From contig NZ_JAUKFY010000021.1 of the NCBI RefSeq assembly GCF_030489605.1, positions 1 through 64,000 on the forward strand: 64,000 bases of DNA, read 5' to 3'. Shown piece by piece: positions 20,327 through 30,356 of the stretch (within the stretch, counting starts at the first letter, position 1; each line of letters begins with the position of its first letter). The position numbers and the translations under genes were made by a program. This stretch comes from Brevibacillus laterosporus. GTDB lineage: Bacteria; Bacillota; Bacilli; Brevibacillales; Brevibacillaceae. Under the pieces are notes generated by a model that worked only from the letters and a program-made list of their open reading frames with translations, searched no databases and had not been told where the DNA came from.

Positions 20327-21648
20327 TTATCTAATATAAATGTTTGAAACGTCAATTTTCTGAGATATTAGTGAGAATGCTCCTTCCTCATATGCTTTTG
20401 AATTCCTGGTTCTCATCCAAGGCATTATTTTTAGATTAGGAGGATGGGCTTTGGCAATAATTTTTACTTCAACTTTCTCATTAAATCCTTTCGGTTCACC
20501 AACTAAAAATAGACTATTCTCTTCGAAAAACGCAGAAGAAAGTAAAGTGAAAATACCACCAGAGTAAAGTAAACATGAATGAATATATGAAAATTTTCCA
20601 CGGCACTTGCAAATGTATAGCACAGACATAGCAAAGCTATGGTATCTATCAATTTCCTTGGCGTTTTCTGTCATTTTTTCAAGGGAAATATTGTGTAAGA
20701 TACCACGAAAATAGGCTGATATTGCACCGGGTGTGTTTAATTCTAGTTCTAGAGAGTTTAAACTGCTCGCCAAACAACGCACTGCTTCGTCATAAATGGA
20801 GAGGATCAGATAACGAACAGTACGCTTTTGTTTAAGTATTTCTTCTTCTGCTTTCGAATAAGAAGTCGCATGAATAGAATATTTATTAACAGTAGAAATT
20901 CGGACTCCTTTACTAAACTGTGAATAAAACCTTTAGCGGTCGCTAGTATTCCTTGGTAGGTTTCTGGAGAAAGATTTTTTACTACACCGTAGCATGTAAA
21001 AATGTCTTTAAGAAGGCTTCTTTCACGTTCGATCGTATAAAATTGGGTAAGGATTTCTGGAACAAAGTTAAAAACTACAAATTCTTTTTTTGTCTCAACA
21101 GATTTATGTACTTGTACTTCTACAATTCCAAATAGGTTAGCATTTATCTCACGAATTGATAACGAAAAGCGTTCATTATCAAGAGATAATTTACGCAAAT
21201 GGTATTGTTTGCGTGAGAAAAACGCTTCTTTTTCCATTACAACAGTCGCATTCTGAGAAGAACTTTGAATAGATAATTGGAGAGCAACTTTTAAAATGAT
21301 GCGTTTAGCGTTAACTTTTAGTCTTTTAAATTCAGGGCTATCGAAAAAGAAAAACGGTTTACAATAACGGTCCCCGCGTTCCCATTCAAGGTTATCGCTT
21401 GCCAGCTCGAATCGGATTAGATCTGGATTATTAGGATGGTAAGACAAAACACCATCCCGTTTAAGTTCATTCATCATTTCTTTTACATATTTTACAGTGG
21501 TCTCAATTTCAGATGCCAAACGTTCAATAGTCGAAAAACGGACATGACAATCCCAATCAATATATTTAAAGAGTGAGAGACAAAGATCAATTTTTTTAGA
21601 AGACAATGTATTAATGTCTTGATTAATAAAGCTTTCAATTATCTTCAT
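20327..21648 (-). pseudogene. Unknown winged-helix-like protein, frameshifted
   Basis: The front part (280 codons from ATG 21648, with GGAGGGAG binding site) begins with a helix-turn-helix-like region (about 35-75, STIERLASEIETTVKYVKEMM), a layout seen in replication-initiator-like and DnaD-like proteins. It stops at 20806. The back part (151 codons, 20782-20327) follows in another frame. Reading the second frame upstream gives STVNKYSIHATSYSKAEEEI and YLILSIYDEAVRCLASSL without a break, so both parts are one gene of about 440 residues split by a single indel near 20900. I do not recognise the family. Confidence 0.5.
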
Positions 21649-21796
21649 TTTTGTCTCCCTCCTCGCATAAATAGTTTAAAAGAATCTTACACGTAACTAA
21701 AATGCTCATCAACTCGTACTTGTGAGTACCCATCCCTCGTGCTTAACGGCTGCATCCGCCGAAGCGGGCGGGTCAGTTGTTCGTCAATCCTGACGT

Positions 21797-21862
21797 TTAT
21801 GCCCTAGCTATTTCTTTATCCATGAGATGGAGCAGATATCTTGCGTATGACTGCTTATCCAT
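21797..21862 (-). CDS. Possible 21-residue peptide
   Basis: MDKQSYARYLLHLMDKEIARA, preceded by GGAGAGGG six bases before the ATG. It could be a gene start left over from a deletion or a short leader. Low confidence because frames this short arise by chance. The rest of 21660-21900 shows nothing else. Confidence 0.25.
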   Translation of the reverse strand: MDKQSYARYLLHLMDKEIARA

Positions 21863-21903
21863 ATTTACCCTCTCCTATTCGTAAATAAGCGGTATATTTT
21901 AGT

Positions 21904-21932
21904 ACAAAAAAAGGCCTATAAGGCCCTTTTTG
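21904..21932 (-). terminator. Terminator of the ger operon
   Basis: GGCC-centred hairpin followed on the minus strand by T7, 28 bases after the GerC stop. Confidence 0.65.
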
Positions 21933-21959
21933 TGGGATTATTGGCAGATTTACAAGCTT

Positions 21960-23147
21960 TCATCTTTTAATTTCATTTTCCTTCAGAATTCCCGACGGAC
22001 CCAATTTCCCTTCTTCCCAAACTTGTAGATTTAATGCAGCGAAAACTTCCGCCTCGGAAAATTTGTTACCCCATTCCTTTTTCATCCTTTTCCATGCATA
22101 AGGATGTTGTCGGTGAAAGGCTTCCCCGAATCTAAAAATATCTGTACCGAGGGCTTGTGCTTCTTGGATTACCTTTTGAACAAATTTACCGGTTTGTCTA
22201 TTTAGCTCGTGCTGTACCAATATCATGTTTTTTGACTCTCTTAAGTCTAGTCGCGTGTTATTTTCCCGAATCGTACCTTTTCCGCCAAGAGTAACGGTAA
22301 TACTAACTTTATTGCCACGCTGGGATGTTTTGATCTTTCTCTTCAAATGGTCTACCTCAACTAAAATGTTTCCCTTCTCCCCGGGAATATTTACTGTGAA
22401 GACATTGGAATTTAATTGCCCTACGATCCATTGCCGGATGAAACTCTCTTTCATCGGCAAATAGGTAACGAGACGGTTTTCCTTATCAAAAATAGCGAAG
22501 CCCCTTAGCTTCATCTCAGGAGCTGTCTGTTCCGAACCTTCCTCAGAAGGGCTGTCCTTTTTTTCGACGACAGGCAAAATGGGGCAACTCTCCTCGCTCG
22601 AAGCGGCCATCAAAAAGTTTCGCAAGGTGAGATCTGGATCTAATCCAGTAGCCTCATGCATTTTGACAAGAGCATTCGCCGAAAACCGTTCCAACGGATT
22701 GGATAATTCAAGGAAATCCTGCACCGATCCGCCTTTCAAAACGAACATGTCTGTTCGTAGCCGGACAATGGGATCCCGGCTTAATTCATCCAAAATTTTT
22801 GAAAGACCATGTCGCGCTAACTTGTCTCCAATGAGAATTACCCTGCGATGCCCGGAAAACCATGTGCGGGAAACTTTAAGTTGCATATCCCTAGAGGCTT
22901 CGTACAGATTTTTTCCGGTTCCCGAGACAGTAACAAAAGCCTTGTTGCTTTGACTTGCCGATTTACCGCTGCCCATTTTCGATGGGAGCGCAAACTGTGC
23001 CGTTCCCCGATACGTTCCATCTTTGTTCAAATCAATTCCCCACGCGATAATAATGGCTCGATCATTCAGTTCTTTGCGATCCCAGCAACCTGTCGTCAAC
23101 AGCATGAGCAAAATGAAAATGATAAAAACCACCCTGTTTTGTTTCAT
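21960..23147 (-). CDS. Spore germination protein, GerAC family lipoprotein
   Basis: 395 residues. Lipoprotein signal peptide with lipobox LLTTGC (Cys21) followed by WDRKELND, the highly conserved start of mature GerC proteins. Family blocks include AFVTVSGTGKNLYEA and FSGHRRVILIGDKLARHG. It is the outer inner-membrane-surface subunit of a GerA-type nutrient receptor in the spore. The gene overlaps the permease gene by four bases. It is the last gene of the operon, followed by a terminator. Confidence 0.95.
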   Translation of the reverse strand: MKQNRVVFIIFILLMLLTTGCWDRKELNDRAIIIAWGIDLNKDGTYRGTAQFALPSKMGSGKSASQSNKAFVTVSGTGKNLYEASRDMQLKVSRTWFSGHRRVILIGDKLARHGLSKILDELSRDPIVRLRTDMFVLKGGSVQDFLELSNPLERFSANALVKMHEATGLDPDLTLRNFLMAASSEESCPILPVVEKKDSPSEEGSEQTAPEMKLRGFAIFDKENRLVTYLPMKESFIRQWIVGQLNSNVFTVNIPGEKGNILVEVDHLKRKIKTSQRGNKVSITVTLGGKGTIRENNTRLDLRESKNMILVQHELNRQTGKFVQKVIQEAQALGTDIFRFGEAFHRQHPYAWKRMKKEWGNKFSEAEVFAALNLQVWEEGKLGPSGILKENEIKR

Positions 23148-24250
23148 TGTTGCCTCACCTTCTTATTGGATCTCTTTATACGGATCGTCCCGACAATCCA
23201 TAATAAAAGAGGAATTCCGAATACGTTGATAGGCATGACATAGGGCAGCCAAAATTTTTGTGGGTAATCGATTATGACCTGCGCGATGTTTTTTGGCAAT
23301 AGCGAAAAACCGAATACGATCGGAACAACGACCCAAATTAACTTTCGCCAATCTTTCATGTTCAACCATTGTGCAGTTCCGTAAGTAGTGGCAAACAGGA
23401 ATAAAGAAAGCTTGGTAAAAACAGAGAACATCCAGACGACCACAACCAGGATATCAACATTTTGAATGAAACCCAAAATGGAAATAAAACGTGACATATT
23501 ATAGAAAGGAAACCACATCCGCGAAGAAAGTATCGGCCCAAACGTCATAATAGACATCGCTACCGCCACAAAAACCAATAAAGACGGGACAGCCATTCCC
23601 CACATTGCCCGTGGGAGCGCTTTGCGGGAATCGGATAGAAAGCAAAACACCATCATCAATATGACCATTTCACTATAAAAAGCAGCGGTTGGGAGTGCCC
23701 CTTTCAAAATCGGCCTCAACCCGGAATCGGCGTAAACTGGAGTTAATTGCTGCCAATCCAAATGATTCAAGCCGAGAACGCAGGTACCCAAAACCATTAG
23801 GACAATAATAGGACCCACAATTTCACTGCAACGGGCGATTCCCTCAATACCGCTTGTATAAATGACATAAACCGCTAAGATCAATTGTGAGATCAATAGC
23901 ACCGATAACGGTGTTTTCTCAAATAATGCAAGGTGTAAAAAATCCGAGGAATTGCGCAAGATTACTCCATCTACCGAATACCACATCACAAAGTAAGGGA
24001 GGATAATGACTTTTCCTAACCATTTTCCCAGTATCGTTTGGCTATATTGGATAAAGGTTTGATCCGGGTATAATAGGCTTATCTTAGCAGCAAGGTATAC
24101 TACGCCAAGCCCGATGACTCCCGACAGTAAAACGGAAATCCAAGCATCTTGCTTGACCTCAGCGATAGCTGGAGTCAACGTAAAAAGTATACCTGATGCA
24201 GTTTCAGTACTCACTATCAGCCAAAAGAGCTGTAGTCCGGAGATTTTCAT
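23144..24250 (-). CDS. Spore germination protein, GerAB family permease
   Basis: 368 residues with ten predicted helices, an APC-fold GerAB protein (spore_permease). It contains the opening block QLFWLIVSTETASGILF and LYPDQTFIQYSQTILG. In the receptor it binds the germinant amino acid or nucleoside. Overlaps the GerC gene by four bases (translational coupling) and lies 49 bases after the GerA gene. Confidence 0.93.
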   Translation of the reverse strand: MKISGLQLFWLIVSTETASGILFTLTPAIAEVKQDAWISVLLSGVIGLGVVYLAAKISLLYPDQTFIQYSQTILGKWLGKVIILPYFVMWYSVDGVILRNSSDFLHLALFEKTPLSVLLISQLILAVYVIYTSGIEGIARCSEIVGPIIVLMVLGTCVLGLNHLDWQQLTPVYADSGLRPILKGALPTAAFYSEMVILMMVFCFLSDSRKALPRAMWGMAVPSLLVFVAVAMSIMTFGPILSSRMWFPFYNMSRFISILGFIQNVDILVVVVWMFSVFTKLSLFLFATTYGTAQWLNMKDWRKLIWVVVPIVFGFSLLPKNIAQVIIDYPQKFWLPYVMPINVFGIPLLLWIVGTIRIKRSNKKVRQQ

Positions 24251-24299
24251 AAGAATTGCTCCTATCCAATGCTATTCATGTTGGTGTGTAAATATCTAT

Positions 24300-25892
24300 T
24301 TATGTACGTTTCCCACGTTGCGGATCAGGCTTTTGGCCTTCCGGTATGCGCTCTTTATCCCTTCCTACAAAAAACGGGCGCTCACGCATAGCCCATCGCG
24401 GCGCTCGTATAAAAATATCCTTTGAATTTCCGGGAATCTCAGGGGAAACCGGTGCGAGATAAGGCACTCCAAAAGAACGCAGATTCACTAAATGAATAAG
24501 CAGTACAATCAATCCAAGACCAATTCCATATAAACCTAGCGTCCCCGCCAAGATCAGAAGAGGAAACCGAACGAGTCGAAAAGCAAGTCCAAAATTATAT
24601 CGTGGAATAGAAAATGATGCGATGCCAGTAAATGCGACAACAATGACCATAGGAGCAGCAACGATCCCGGCATTGACCGCAGCTTCCCCAATCACCAATG
24701 CTCCAACCATGCTAACCGCTGAGCCGATCGGTTTTGGCAAACGAATCCCGGCTTCCCTTAAAGCCTCGAACATAAATTCCATCAAGAGCGCCTCTACAAC
24801 GGCCGGGAAAGGAACGCCTTCACGAGCGGAGGAGATACTTAGCAATAAATCTGCTGGAACTAACTCTGGATGGAACGTCGTAGCTGCAACATAAAGGGAA
24901 GGAAGGAGTATCGAAATGAAAAGCAACGTGAACCGCAGCCATCGAATGGCTGTGGAATAGATAAAATGCTCGTAGTAGTCTTCTGCCGCCTGAAGGGCCG
25001 ACCAAAAGGTCATGGGAACGATAAGCACGAACGGAGAACCGTTAACAATAATACCGATTTTGCCTTCCAACAAACTAGATAGTACAACGTCAGGCCTTTC
25101 CGTGTTCTGCACTGTTGGAAATGGAGAGAAGGGAGCATCTTCTATGAATTCTTCAATGAATCCGGAATCCAGTACTGCATCAATCTCAATACGGCTAACT
25201 CTCTTTCGGACCTCGTCCAAGATGGAATCTTCTACAATGCCTTCAATGTATACCAAGGCCACATCCGTCTGAGACAATGCACCGATGGTGACCGATTCGG
25301 TTTTCAGCCTTGGGCTTTTTAACCTTCGACGCAGCAAACTCGTATTCGTTCGTAAGGATTCAGTAAATCCTTCACGTGGACCGCGTACTACGGATTCGGT
25401 TTGCGGTTCAGTAACCTGACGCTTTTCAAAATCAGTAAGGTCGGCGAGCAAAACCTGGTTCCCCCCCACTGCAAACACGGCGACGTAGCCACTTAAAATG
25501 TCCTGTACTGTTTCCGATACACGATCTGTCAGCTTGATTTGCCGGGTAGCGACAGCTTGATTACCTATGAATTCTCCCAAGGATTCCAGTTTACTTAACT
25601 CATGCGGCAATCCTGTGTTGATTAGCGGATTAAGAATGGTTTCTTCCAAGCTTGCCTTATCAACCATCCCATCAACATAGATCAATAGCGCTTGCATTTG
25701 CCCATGAAGTTGAACTGAACGATATACAACATCCGAACAGTTTCGAAACAGCTCGTTCATCATTTGCTCATTTTGTTGTAAATCTAAAGCGAACTGCTGA
25801 TTCAGAAGTTGCCTATCTTCTTGCAGCAGAATTTCCCTCTTGGCCCGTTTTTTAAGGAATGAATTCAAAAACCGCTGAGTAATACGTGTCAT
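24300..25892 (-). CDS. Spore germination protein, GerAA family
   Basis: 530 residues. Cytoplasmic N-terminal half with the GerA subdomain motifs (LLIYVDGMVDKASLEE, SVRGPREGFTESLRTN, LVYIEGIVEDSILDEVRKR), then four to five membrane helices (about 325-470) and a short basic tail. GerAA subunits oligomerise into ion channels that open on germinant binding. First gene of a standard A-B-C operon. The triplet is complete and all frames are intact, so the receptor should be functional; its germinant cannot be predicted. Confidence 0.95.
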   Translation of the reverse strand: MTRITQRFLNSFLKKRAKREILLQEDRQLLNQQFALDLQQNEQMMNELFRNCSDVVYRSVQLHGQMQALLIYVDGMVDKASLEETILNPLINTGLPHELSKLESLGEFIGNQAVATRQIKLTDRVSETVQDILSGYVAVFAVGGNQVLLADLTDFEKRQVTEPQTESVVRGPREGFTESLRTNTSLLRRRLKSPRLKTESVTIGALSQTDVALVYIEGIVEDSILDEVRKRVSRIEIDAVLDSGFIEEFIEDAPFSPFPTVQNTERPDVVLSSLLEGKIGIIVNGSPFVLIVPMTFWSALQAAEDYYEHFIYSTAIRWLRFTLLFISILLPSLYVAATTFHPELVPADLLLSISSAREGVPFPAVVEALLMEFMFEALREAGIRLPKPIGSAVSMVGALVIGEAAVNAGIVAAPMVIVVAFTGIASFSIPRYNFGLAFRLVRFPLLILAGTLGLYGIGLGLIVLLIHLVNLRSFGVPYLAPVSPEIPGNSKDIFIRAPRWAMRERPFFVGRDKERIPEGQKPDPQRGKRT

Positions 25893-26035
25893 AAGGAAAT
25901 CTCCCGAATTAATAATTTATACCGATTATTAATCCCCAATTCAGTGACATTCATACAAAATCCGAAACCCTTGAAATAACAGGTGAGACTTCGATACTTT
26001 AACCAACAGGCATGACCGCCATTTGCCAGAACGTC

Positions 26036-26086
26036 AAGAAGATCGCCAACCACCTAGCCAAGTGGGCCGGATAGGGCGATCTTCTT
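26036..26086. terminator. Long hairpin between gerAA promoter and IS relic
   Basis: Perfect 12-bp arms AAGAAGATCGCC / GGCGATCTTCTT separated by 27 bases, T-rich on the plus side. No intact gene reads into it from the left, so it may be the leftover terminator of a deleted gene. Confidence 0.5.
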
Positions 26087-26097
26087 ATTTTCATATA

Positions 26098-26285
26098 GGA
26101 GCACCACCCCATCGGCATCAACTTAAAATAATTTAGTACCCCCAAAACGAAAAATACGCTATTCTTTTCCGTAGATTCCTAAGAGAGGATGGCGTTTTTT
26201 ATGGAAATCTTAGACGAGCTACAGCTTTTTTCTCAAGAGCTCCAGCGTTGCTTATGTCTGAAGCTCTTGAAGAGCTTGCCAGAGA
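26098..26285 (+). mobile_element. Relic of IS231-like left end
   Basis: Starts GGAGCACCACCCCATCGGC and runs through ATCAACTTAAAATAATTTAGTACC to ATGGAAATCTTAGACGAGC. It matches the end, leader and first codons of the transposase at 1-800 in inverted orientation. The coding part diverges and shifts frame after about 20 codons and ends near 26285. The two ends face each other across 25 kb. Confidence 0.85.
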
Positions 26286-26295
26286 AGCATAATTA

Positions 26296-26419
26296 ATTAA
26301 CGCTAAACTCGTGCTGGCCCCCGACTCTTCCGAATATATTTCTCTTATATCACGAAAGTTTGGCTTACTTGCAAAAATTGCGAACAAAAGAGATAGACTC
26401 AAGCTTTTATTGTTTTGAT
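26296..26419 (+). pseudogene. Unidentified coding relic
   Basis: An open frame reading LAPDSSEYISLISRKFGLLAKIANKRDRLKLLL to a stop, protein-like and attached to the IS relic without its own start. I do not recognise it. Probably the tail of a gene cut by the element. Confidence 0.25.
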
Positions 26420-26433
26420 AGTGCTTTGCTGCA

Positions 26434-26473
26434 AAAAAACAACCTTATTTCGGTTGAATAACGAAATAAGGTT
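26434..26473 (-). terminator. Terminator of the two-component/lipoprotein operon
   Basis: Perfect 12-bp stem AACCTTATTTCG / CGAAATAAGGTT, 9-base loop, then GTTTTTTT on the minus strand, about 100 bases after the lipoprotein stop. Confidence 0.85.
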
Positions 26474-26569
26474 GGCAAGCTGTCCGGTTCCCGATATGAC
26501 CTCTGGTAGGGTATTGTTCATTACAGATTTGAGGATTTTAAGATTGAGCTATTTTTCCAAGATATACTA

Positions 26570-27724
26570 TTAAAATGTGAGCACAAAAGGCAGTTCATCC
26601 GAGGTATTCGATTCTACCACTCCGCCCTGCACAGAAGAATAGTACTTCCTGCCATGAATGAGAAGGCTTTTATTATCTGGACTCCAGAAGATTTTCGACG
26701 GTATGACGCCATGATACACAGGTTCTTCGTAGAGAACATTTTTACCTTGGAGCTTTCCGACAAAGATGGTGTCTTTATCGTACAACGAGTATGCGACATA
26801 CTTCCGGTCTCGGGAGAACTCGAAGTTGCTTACTTTATCCAACAGGACGGTAAGCTCGCTGGTTCTGCGGTCGTATTCATACAGCGTTCCATCTGTTCCA
26901 AGGTACACGAACTGATCATTATTTAGCCAAGCGTTTTGTTCGTGACCCGTCTGATGGTCATACTGTACAGTAATATCACTTCCATTAATCATTCCCATGA
27001 CTATCCTGTTGGAACGACCTGATTTAATCTCAAACAGGGTAAGCAGCACGCTGTGTCCATCATCAGAAATGTTAGCCCCTGTGAGCGTCCATCCCCGATC
27101 AATATCCTTTAGTTGATACGTTTTGTAGGATCCTGAATCGTTATCGTATACACCTACACTGGCTTTTCCCTTCATGGATGCATCTATGATAAGAAAGCAT
27201 ACGTATCGACTGTTGTTAGACCACCTAACATCTTGCAGATACAAACTTTGTCCAGAATGGTAGATCACTACTTCCGTTTCCTTTCCGTCAGGTAACGAGA
27301 TCAACTTTAGCGATTCACCAGATGCCGACATGGCCATTTTAGAGATTTTCTTGCCGTCTGGGGACAGTTCCAAAAAAGCTGTATTGGTATCGATTTTTTT
27401 CAGCAGCTCGAACTTTTCATAGGGAAAGGAAAGACGACCTAATTTCCACATCGCACCCTCAGTTGTGCTCGCTTTCCTGAACAAACCAATCACAGATTCT
27501 GTGGCGGACCACCCCAGAATCTGATCCGTCTCCCCGAATGTATTGAAGAAACGGTATATCGCCTTCACCTGGAACGGGCGGCTATTCAGTTCTTCGGTAT
27601 GAGTCTCTTCCTTACTTGGTATAACAATCGTCTCAGATCTAGGCTCTAGCGTGCATCCGGACAGAAAAATGGCGAAGGACAACAACAGCGCCCCAGACGT
27701 TAACAAGAATCGACTATTCATCAT
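26570..27724 (-). CDS. WD40/TolB-like beta-propeller lipoprotein
   Basis: 384 residues from ATG 27724, chosen because it overlaps the kinase stop (ATGA) and has GGAG eight bases upstream. Lipobox LSGC puts the modified Cys at residue 24. The rest has repeats typical of TolB/WD40-like propellers: AFLELSPDGKKISKMAMS, VRWSNNSRYVCFL, ISDDGHSVLLTL, EFSRDRKYVAYSL, FWSPDNKSLLIHG. It should sit on the outside of the membrane. Being the third gene of a regulator-kinase-lipoprotein operon, it may modulate the kinase's sensor domain or be a controlled output; the sequence does not say which. Confidence 0.8.
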   Translation of the reverse strand: MMNSRFLLTSGALLLSFAIFLSGCTLEPRSETIVIPSKEETHTEELNSRPFQVKAIYRFFNTFGETDQILGWSATESVIGLFRKASTTEGAMWKLGRLSFPYEKFELLKKIDTNTAFLELSPDGKKISKMAMSASGESLKLISLPDGKETEVVIYHSGQSLYLQDVRWSNNSRYVCFLIIDASMKGKASVGVYDNDSGSYKTYQLKDIDRGWTLTGANISDDGHSVLLTLFEIKSGRSNRIVMGMINGSDITVQYDHQTGHEQNAWLNNDQFVYLGTDGTLYEYDRRTSELTVLLDKVSNFEFSRDRKYVAYSLYDKDTIFVGKLQGKNVLYEEPVYHGVIPSKIFWSPDNKSLLIHGRKYYSSVQGGVVESNTSDELPFVLTF

Positions 27725-29178
27725 GATAATATCTCCGCCTTCACGCAAGGAATTTCCACAAACACGCTAGTATAATTATTCTCGCTGACGATACTGATCG
27801 TCCCTCCGTGATCGTCGACGATGGATTTGGCAATACTCAGTCCTAAACCGACACTTCCTTCTTCCGCATTTTTCACATTTGCCGAAAAAAAGGGTTGAAA
27901 CAGCTGTGTTAGTTGCTCAGGTGCGATCGGGTTACCGGGATTTTTAAATTCAACACGTACATTCCCAGCAGAAAGCTCGCCCTTGACTGATATTTTTGCG
28001 TAAGTTGAGCTGTATTTGATGGCATTATCCAGAAGATTAATGAAAAGCTGGCGCAATTTGTCAGCCTGACCGTACACAAACAGATTTTCTTCAGTCCTCC
28101 AGGCGATCTTCTTCTTATAACGCTTCGCCCGAAACGACATCGAATCACAAACGTCATGCAGAATTATTCCTGTGTCCACTCTATCGAATTCATAATTCTT
28201 TGAGGTTCTGCGGGAGATCTCAAGCAGTTTTAACACCATTCTGTGCAGACGTCGGCTCTCTTCGATGATGTGATTGATCCCTTTTTCAAAAAACTCCCGG
28301 TCAGTTTCCCCTTTTTCCCGAATAATTTCGGCGTACCCCAGAATGGAAGTCAACGGTGTTTTGAGCTCGTGCGTGATATTGTCAAAAAATCGTTTTTCCT
28401 GTTGGTTGACTTCTTTAAGTAAGTCACGGTCTCTTTCGATGGTTGAAATTTGGGTGCTGATCCGTTCGATCATATCGTTAAAATTGACAGCCAGTCGACC
28501 AATCTCATCCTTGCGATTAAAATGAATACGCACATCGAGATTGCCGTTCTTCACCTCTGTGGAAGCATGGGTTAGTTTGACGAGTGGGATCGAGAGGTGC
28601 CTGGAGAGGATATAGGAGAACAGGAACGCCACTGCGAAGAGCACAAGCGAGCTGTAAAAGATGATGTCCAATATCCGTCCACTTTGTTCATAAAGCAGGC
28701 TAAAGTCTTTAGCAAATCGCAGGATTCCTGCCTTGCTTCCGTCAATGACAACCGGATAAGAGAAAAAGACCTCCCCGTTGTTCTGGTCGTACGTGATATG
28801 ATAGGCTGTTTTGCCTCCAATCGCCTGTTTAAGGTCCTCCTCTTGCTGTCCTGAGAATACCGACTTGTCCGAGGAATGCAACAAAACGCCTTCCAACGTA
28901 TAGACGCCGACGTTGCTTCCGGTGGCATGATTTAAGTCACTTACCAAATCCTGGGCCATTTGGCTGAAATAGAGTTTGTTATTTGAAAAATGATTGATAA
29001 GAAATGCTTGACGCACATACACATTGCTGTTGTTTTTCAGACCAACCAATTCCGAAGTTACAATCTTTTGATTGCTCGTCCAAATAATCTCTTTTACCAT
29101 CTGATTGAGAATAAGGAAAGAGAAAAGAAAGATCAGAAAAAAACCGATGATAAATTTGGCTCGGATCGTCCCTATCAT
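27721..29178 (-). CDS. Sensor histidine kinase with HAMP domain
   Basis: 485 residues. Membrane helix at 8-30, extracellular sensor (about 35-165, dCache/PAS-like: VYTLEGVLLHSSDK, GEVFFSYPVVIDG), second helix (about 170-192), HAMP (about 193-245), H-box ITHELKTPLTSI (His about 268), N-box LLDNAIKYSS, G1 and G2 (GLGLSIAKSIVDDHGG). All boxes are intact. The stop overlaps the lipoprotein start and the ATG follows the regulator stop by two bases. Phosphodonor for the adjacent OmpR-type regulator. Similar in build to PhoR/ResE-like kinases, but the signal is unknown. Confidence 0.92.
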   Translation of the reverse strand: MIGTIRAKFIIGFFLIFLFSFLILNQMVKEIIWTSNQKIVTSELVGLKNNSNVYVRQAFLINHFSNNKLYFSQMAQDLVSDLNHATGSNVGVYTLEGVLLHSSDKSVFSGQQEEDLKQAIGGKTAYHITYDQNNGEVFFSYPVVIDGSKAGILRFAKDFSLLYEQSGRILDIIFYSSLVLFAVAFLFSYILSRHLSIPLVKLTHASTEVKNGNLDVRIHFNRKDEIGRLAVNFNDMIERISTQISTIERDRDLLKEVNQQEKRFFDNITHELKTPLTSILGYAEIIREKGETDREFFEKGINHIIEESRRLHRMVLKLLEISRRTSKNYEFDRVDTGIILHDVCDSMSFRAKRYKKKIAWRTEENLFVYGQADKLRQLFINLLDNAIKYSSTYAKISVKGELSAGNVRVEFKNPGNPIAPEQLTQLFQPFFSANVKNAEEGSVGLGLSIAKSIVDDHGGTISIVSENNYTSVFVEIPCVKAEILS

Positions 29179-29180
29179 CG

Positions 29181-29879
29181 CTATTCGACCTGCTTCCCGA
29201 ATTTGTACCCGATCCCGAACACGGTTATGATCAAATCGCCTATATCCAGTTTTTTGCGGAGCCTTTGAATATGGGTATCAACCGTCCGGGTATCGCCGCC
29301 AAAATCGTATCCCCATACCAAGTCAAGCAATTCTGACCGAGTGAAAATTCTTCCCCGCCGGCCAAATAATGTCATGAGTAAGTCAAATTCCTTGGGAGTG
29401 AGGTCGACTAGTATGCCCTCTTTTTTAACCAGTCTTTCCTCCGCCACAATCTCAATATTTTTAAACCGGATCACATCGTCTTCAACCGTATCCCGTTCCC
29501 CAATATTGGCTTGATTCACCCGACGTAGAATCGTGCGGATTCTAGCGACAACTTCACGAAGGTCAAAAGGCTTCGTGATATAATCATCTGCTCCGAATTC
29601 AAGTCCGAGCACTTTATCGGTAATATCAGACTTCGCAGTTATCATTAAAATAGGAATATTGTAGTTTTCTGTAACTCTTTTACAAATATCCAGCCCACTT
29701 TGATCCGGTAGCATCCAGTCGAGCAAGAGAAGATCGGGATTGAATTGTTCCATTTCCATCATTCCTGTAGCTCCACTTGCCGAAGTACGTGTACGAAAGC
29801 CTTCCAACGTAAGCCCATATGAAAGTAAATCGGCAATTGGTTGTTCATCTTCAATAATGAGTACTTTTGTTTTATTCAT
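29181..29879 (-). CDS. OmpR-family response regulator
   Basis: 232 residues from ATG 29879 (MNKTKVLIIEDE); an ATG at 29891 is possible but sits directly on the AAGGA sequence. Receiver with LLLLDWMLPDQSG (phospho-Asp), ITAKSD and ITKPFD; C-terminal winged helix with LTPKEFDLLMTLFGRRG, DTRTVDTHIQRLRKKL and VFGIGYKFG. First gene of the three-gene operon. Upstream 29895-30190 shows AT-rich sequence only, presumably the promoter. Confidence 0.92.
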   Translation of the reverse strand: MNKTKVLIIEDEQPIADLLSYGLTLEGFRTRTSASGATGMMEMEQFNPDLLLLDWMLPDQSGLDICKRVTENYNIPILMITAKSDITDKVLGLEFGADDYITKPFDLREVVARIRTILRRVNQANIGERDTVEDDVIRFKNIEIVAEERLVKKEGILVDLTPKEFDLLMTLFGRRGRIFTRSELLDLVWGYDFGGDTRTVDTHIQRLRKKLDIGDLIITVFGIGYKFGKQVE

Positions 29880-30193
29880 GGAGATCATCATTCCTTACTA
29901 GTCCAGCTTGGGGTAAAGTTTAACAAGGTCCCTATGTTGAATCGATTTTAGCACATTATAATATAAGTCATAACTTCTAAGCACACTCTTTCTCTCCATA
30001 ATTCCTAACTCTGGTACCAGGGATATAGTAAATATTTGCCCAAATGAGATCTATTACTATAAATAATTACGGAATTAACCATTATAGTAGATTATACACT
30101 GCTGTTATTAACTGCCTTTTTCAACCGTTTTTTCGCGCCAAATTCTGGAATGGAAAAGTCAATTAAAGGATCAAAAATGCGATGTATGACTAT

Positions 30194-30356
30194 TTATTTT
30201 AACTTTGCGAGAGGTGATTTCTCAAGATTTTTCTGTATAGACGTAGGATCAAGTCCTGCATCACGGGAAGGAGTCATTGAATTTATTCTCCATTGCTCAT
30301 TACCTATACCGGTAAAATCTAAGCTCAACTTACGATTAACCTGAACACCTTTTTTC
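30194..30356 (-). pseudogene. C-terminal protein fragment, unidentified
   Basis: Within the 745-base gap 29895-30638 the only coding-like frame is on minus: KLSLDFTGIGNEQWRINSM then DPTSIQKNLEKSPLAKLK to a stop. No start exists. It looks like the end of a secreted or lipoprotein gene. A degenerate hairpin (30416-30458) and nothing else follow in the gap. Confidence 0.3.

Noticed and set aside
30150..30344. 64-codon plus ORF in the gap after the response regulator
   Set aside because: The opposite frame is more protein-like and this one has no binding site.
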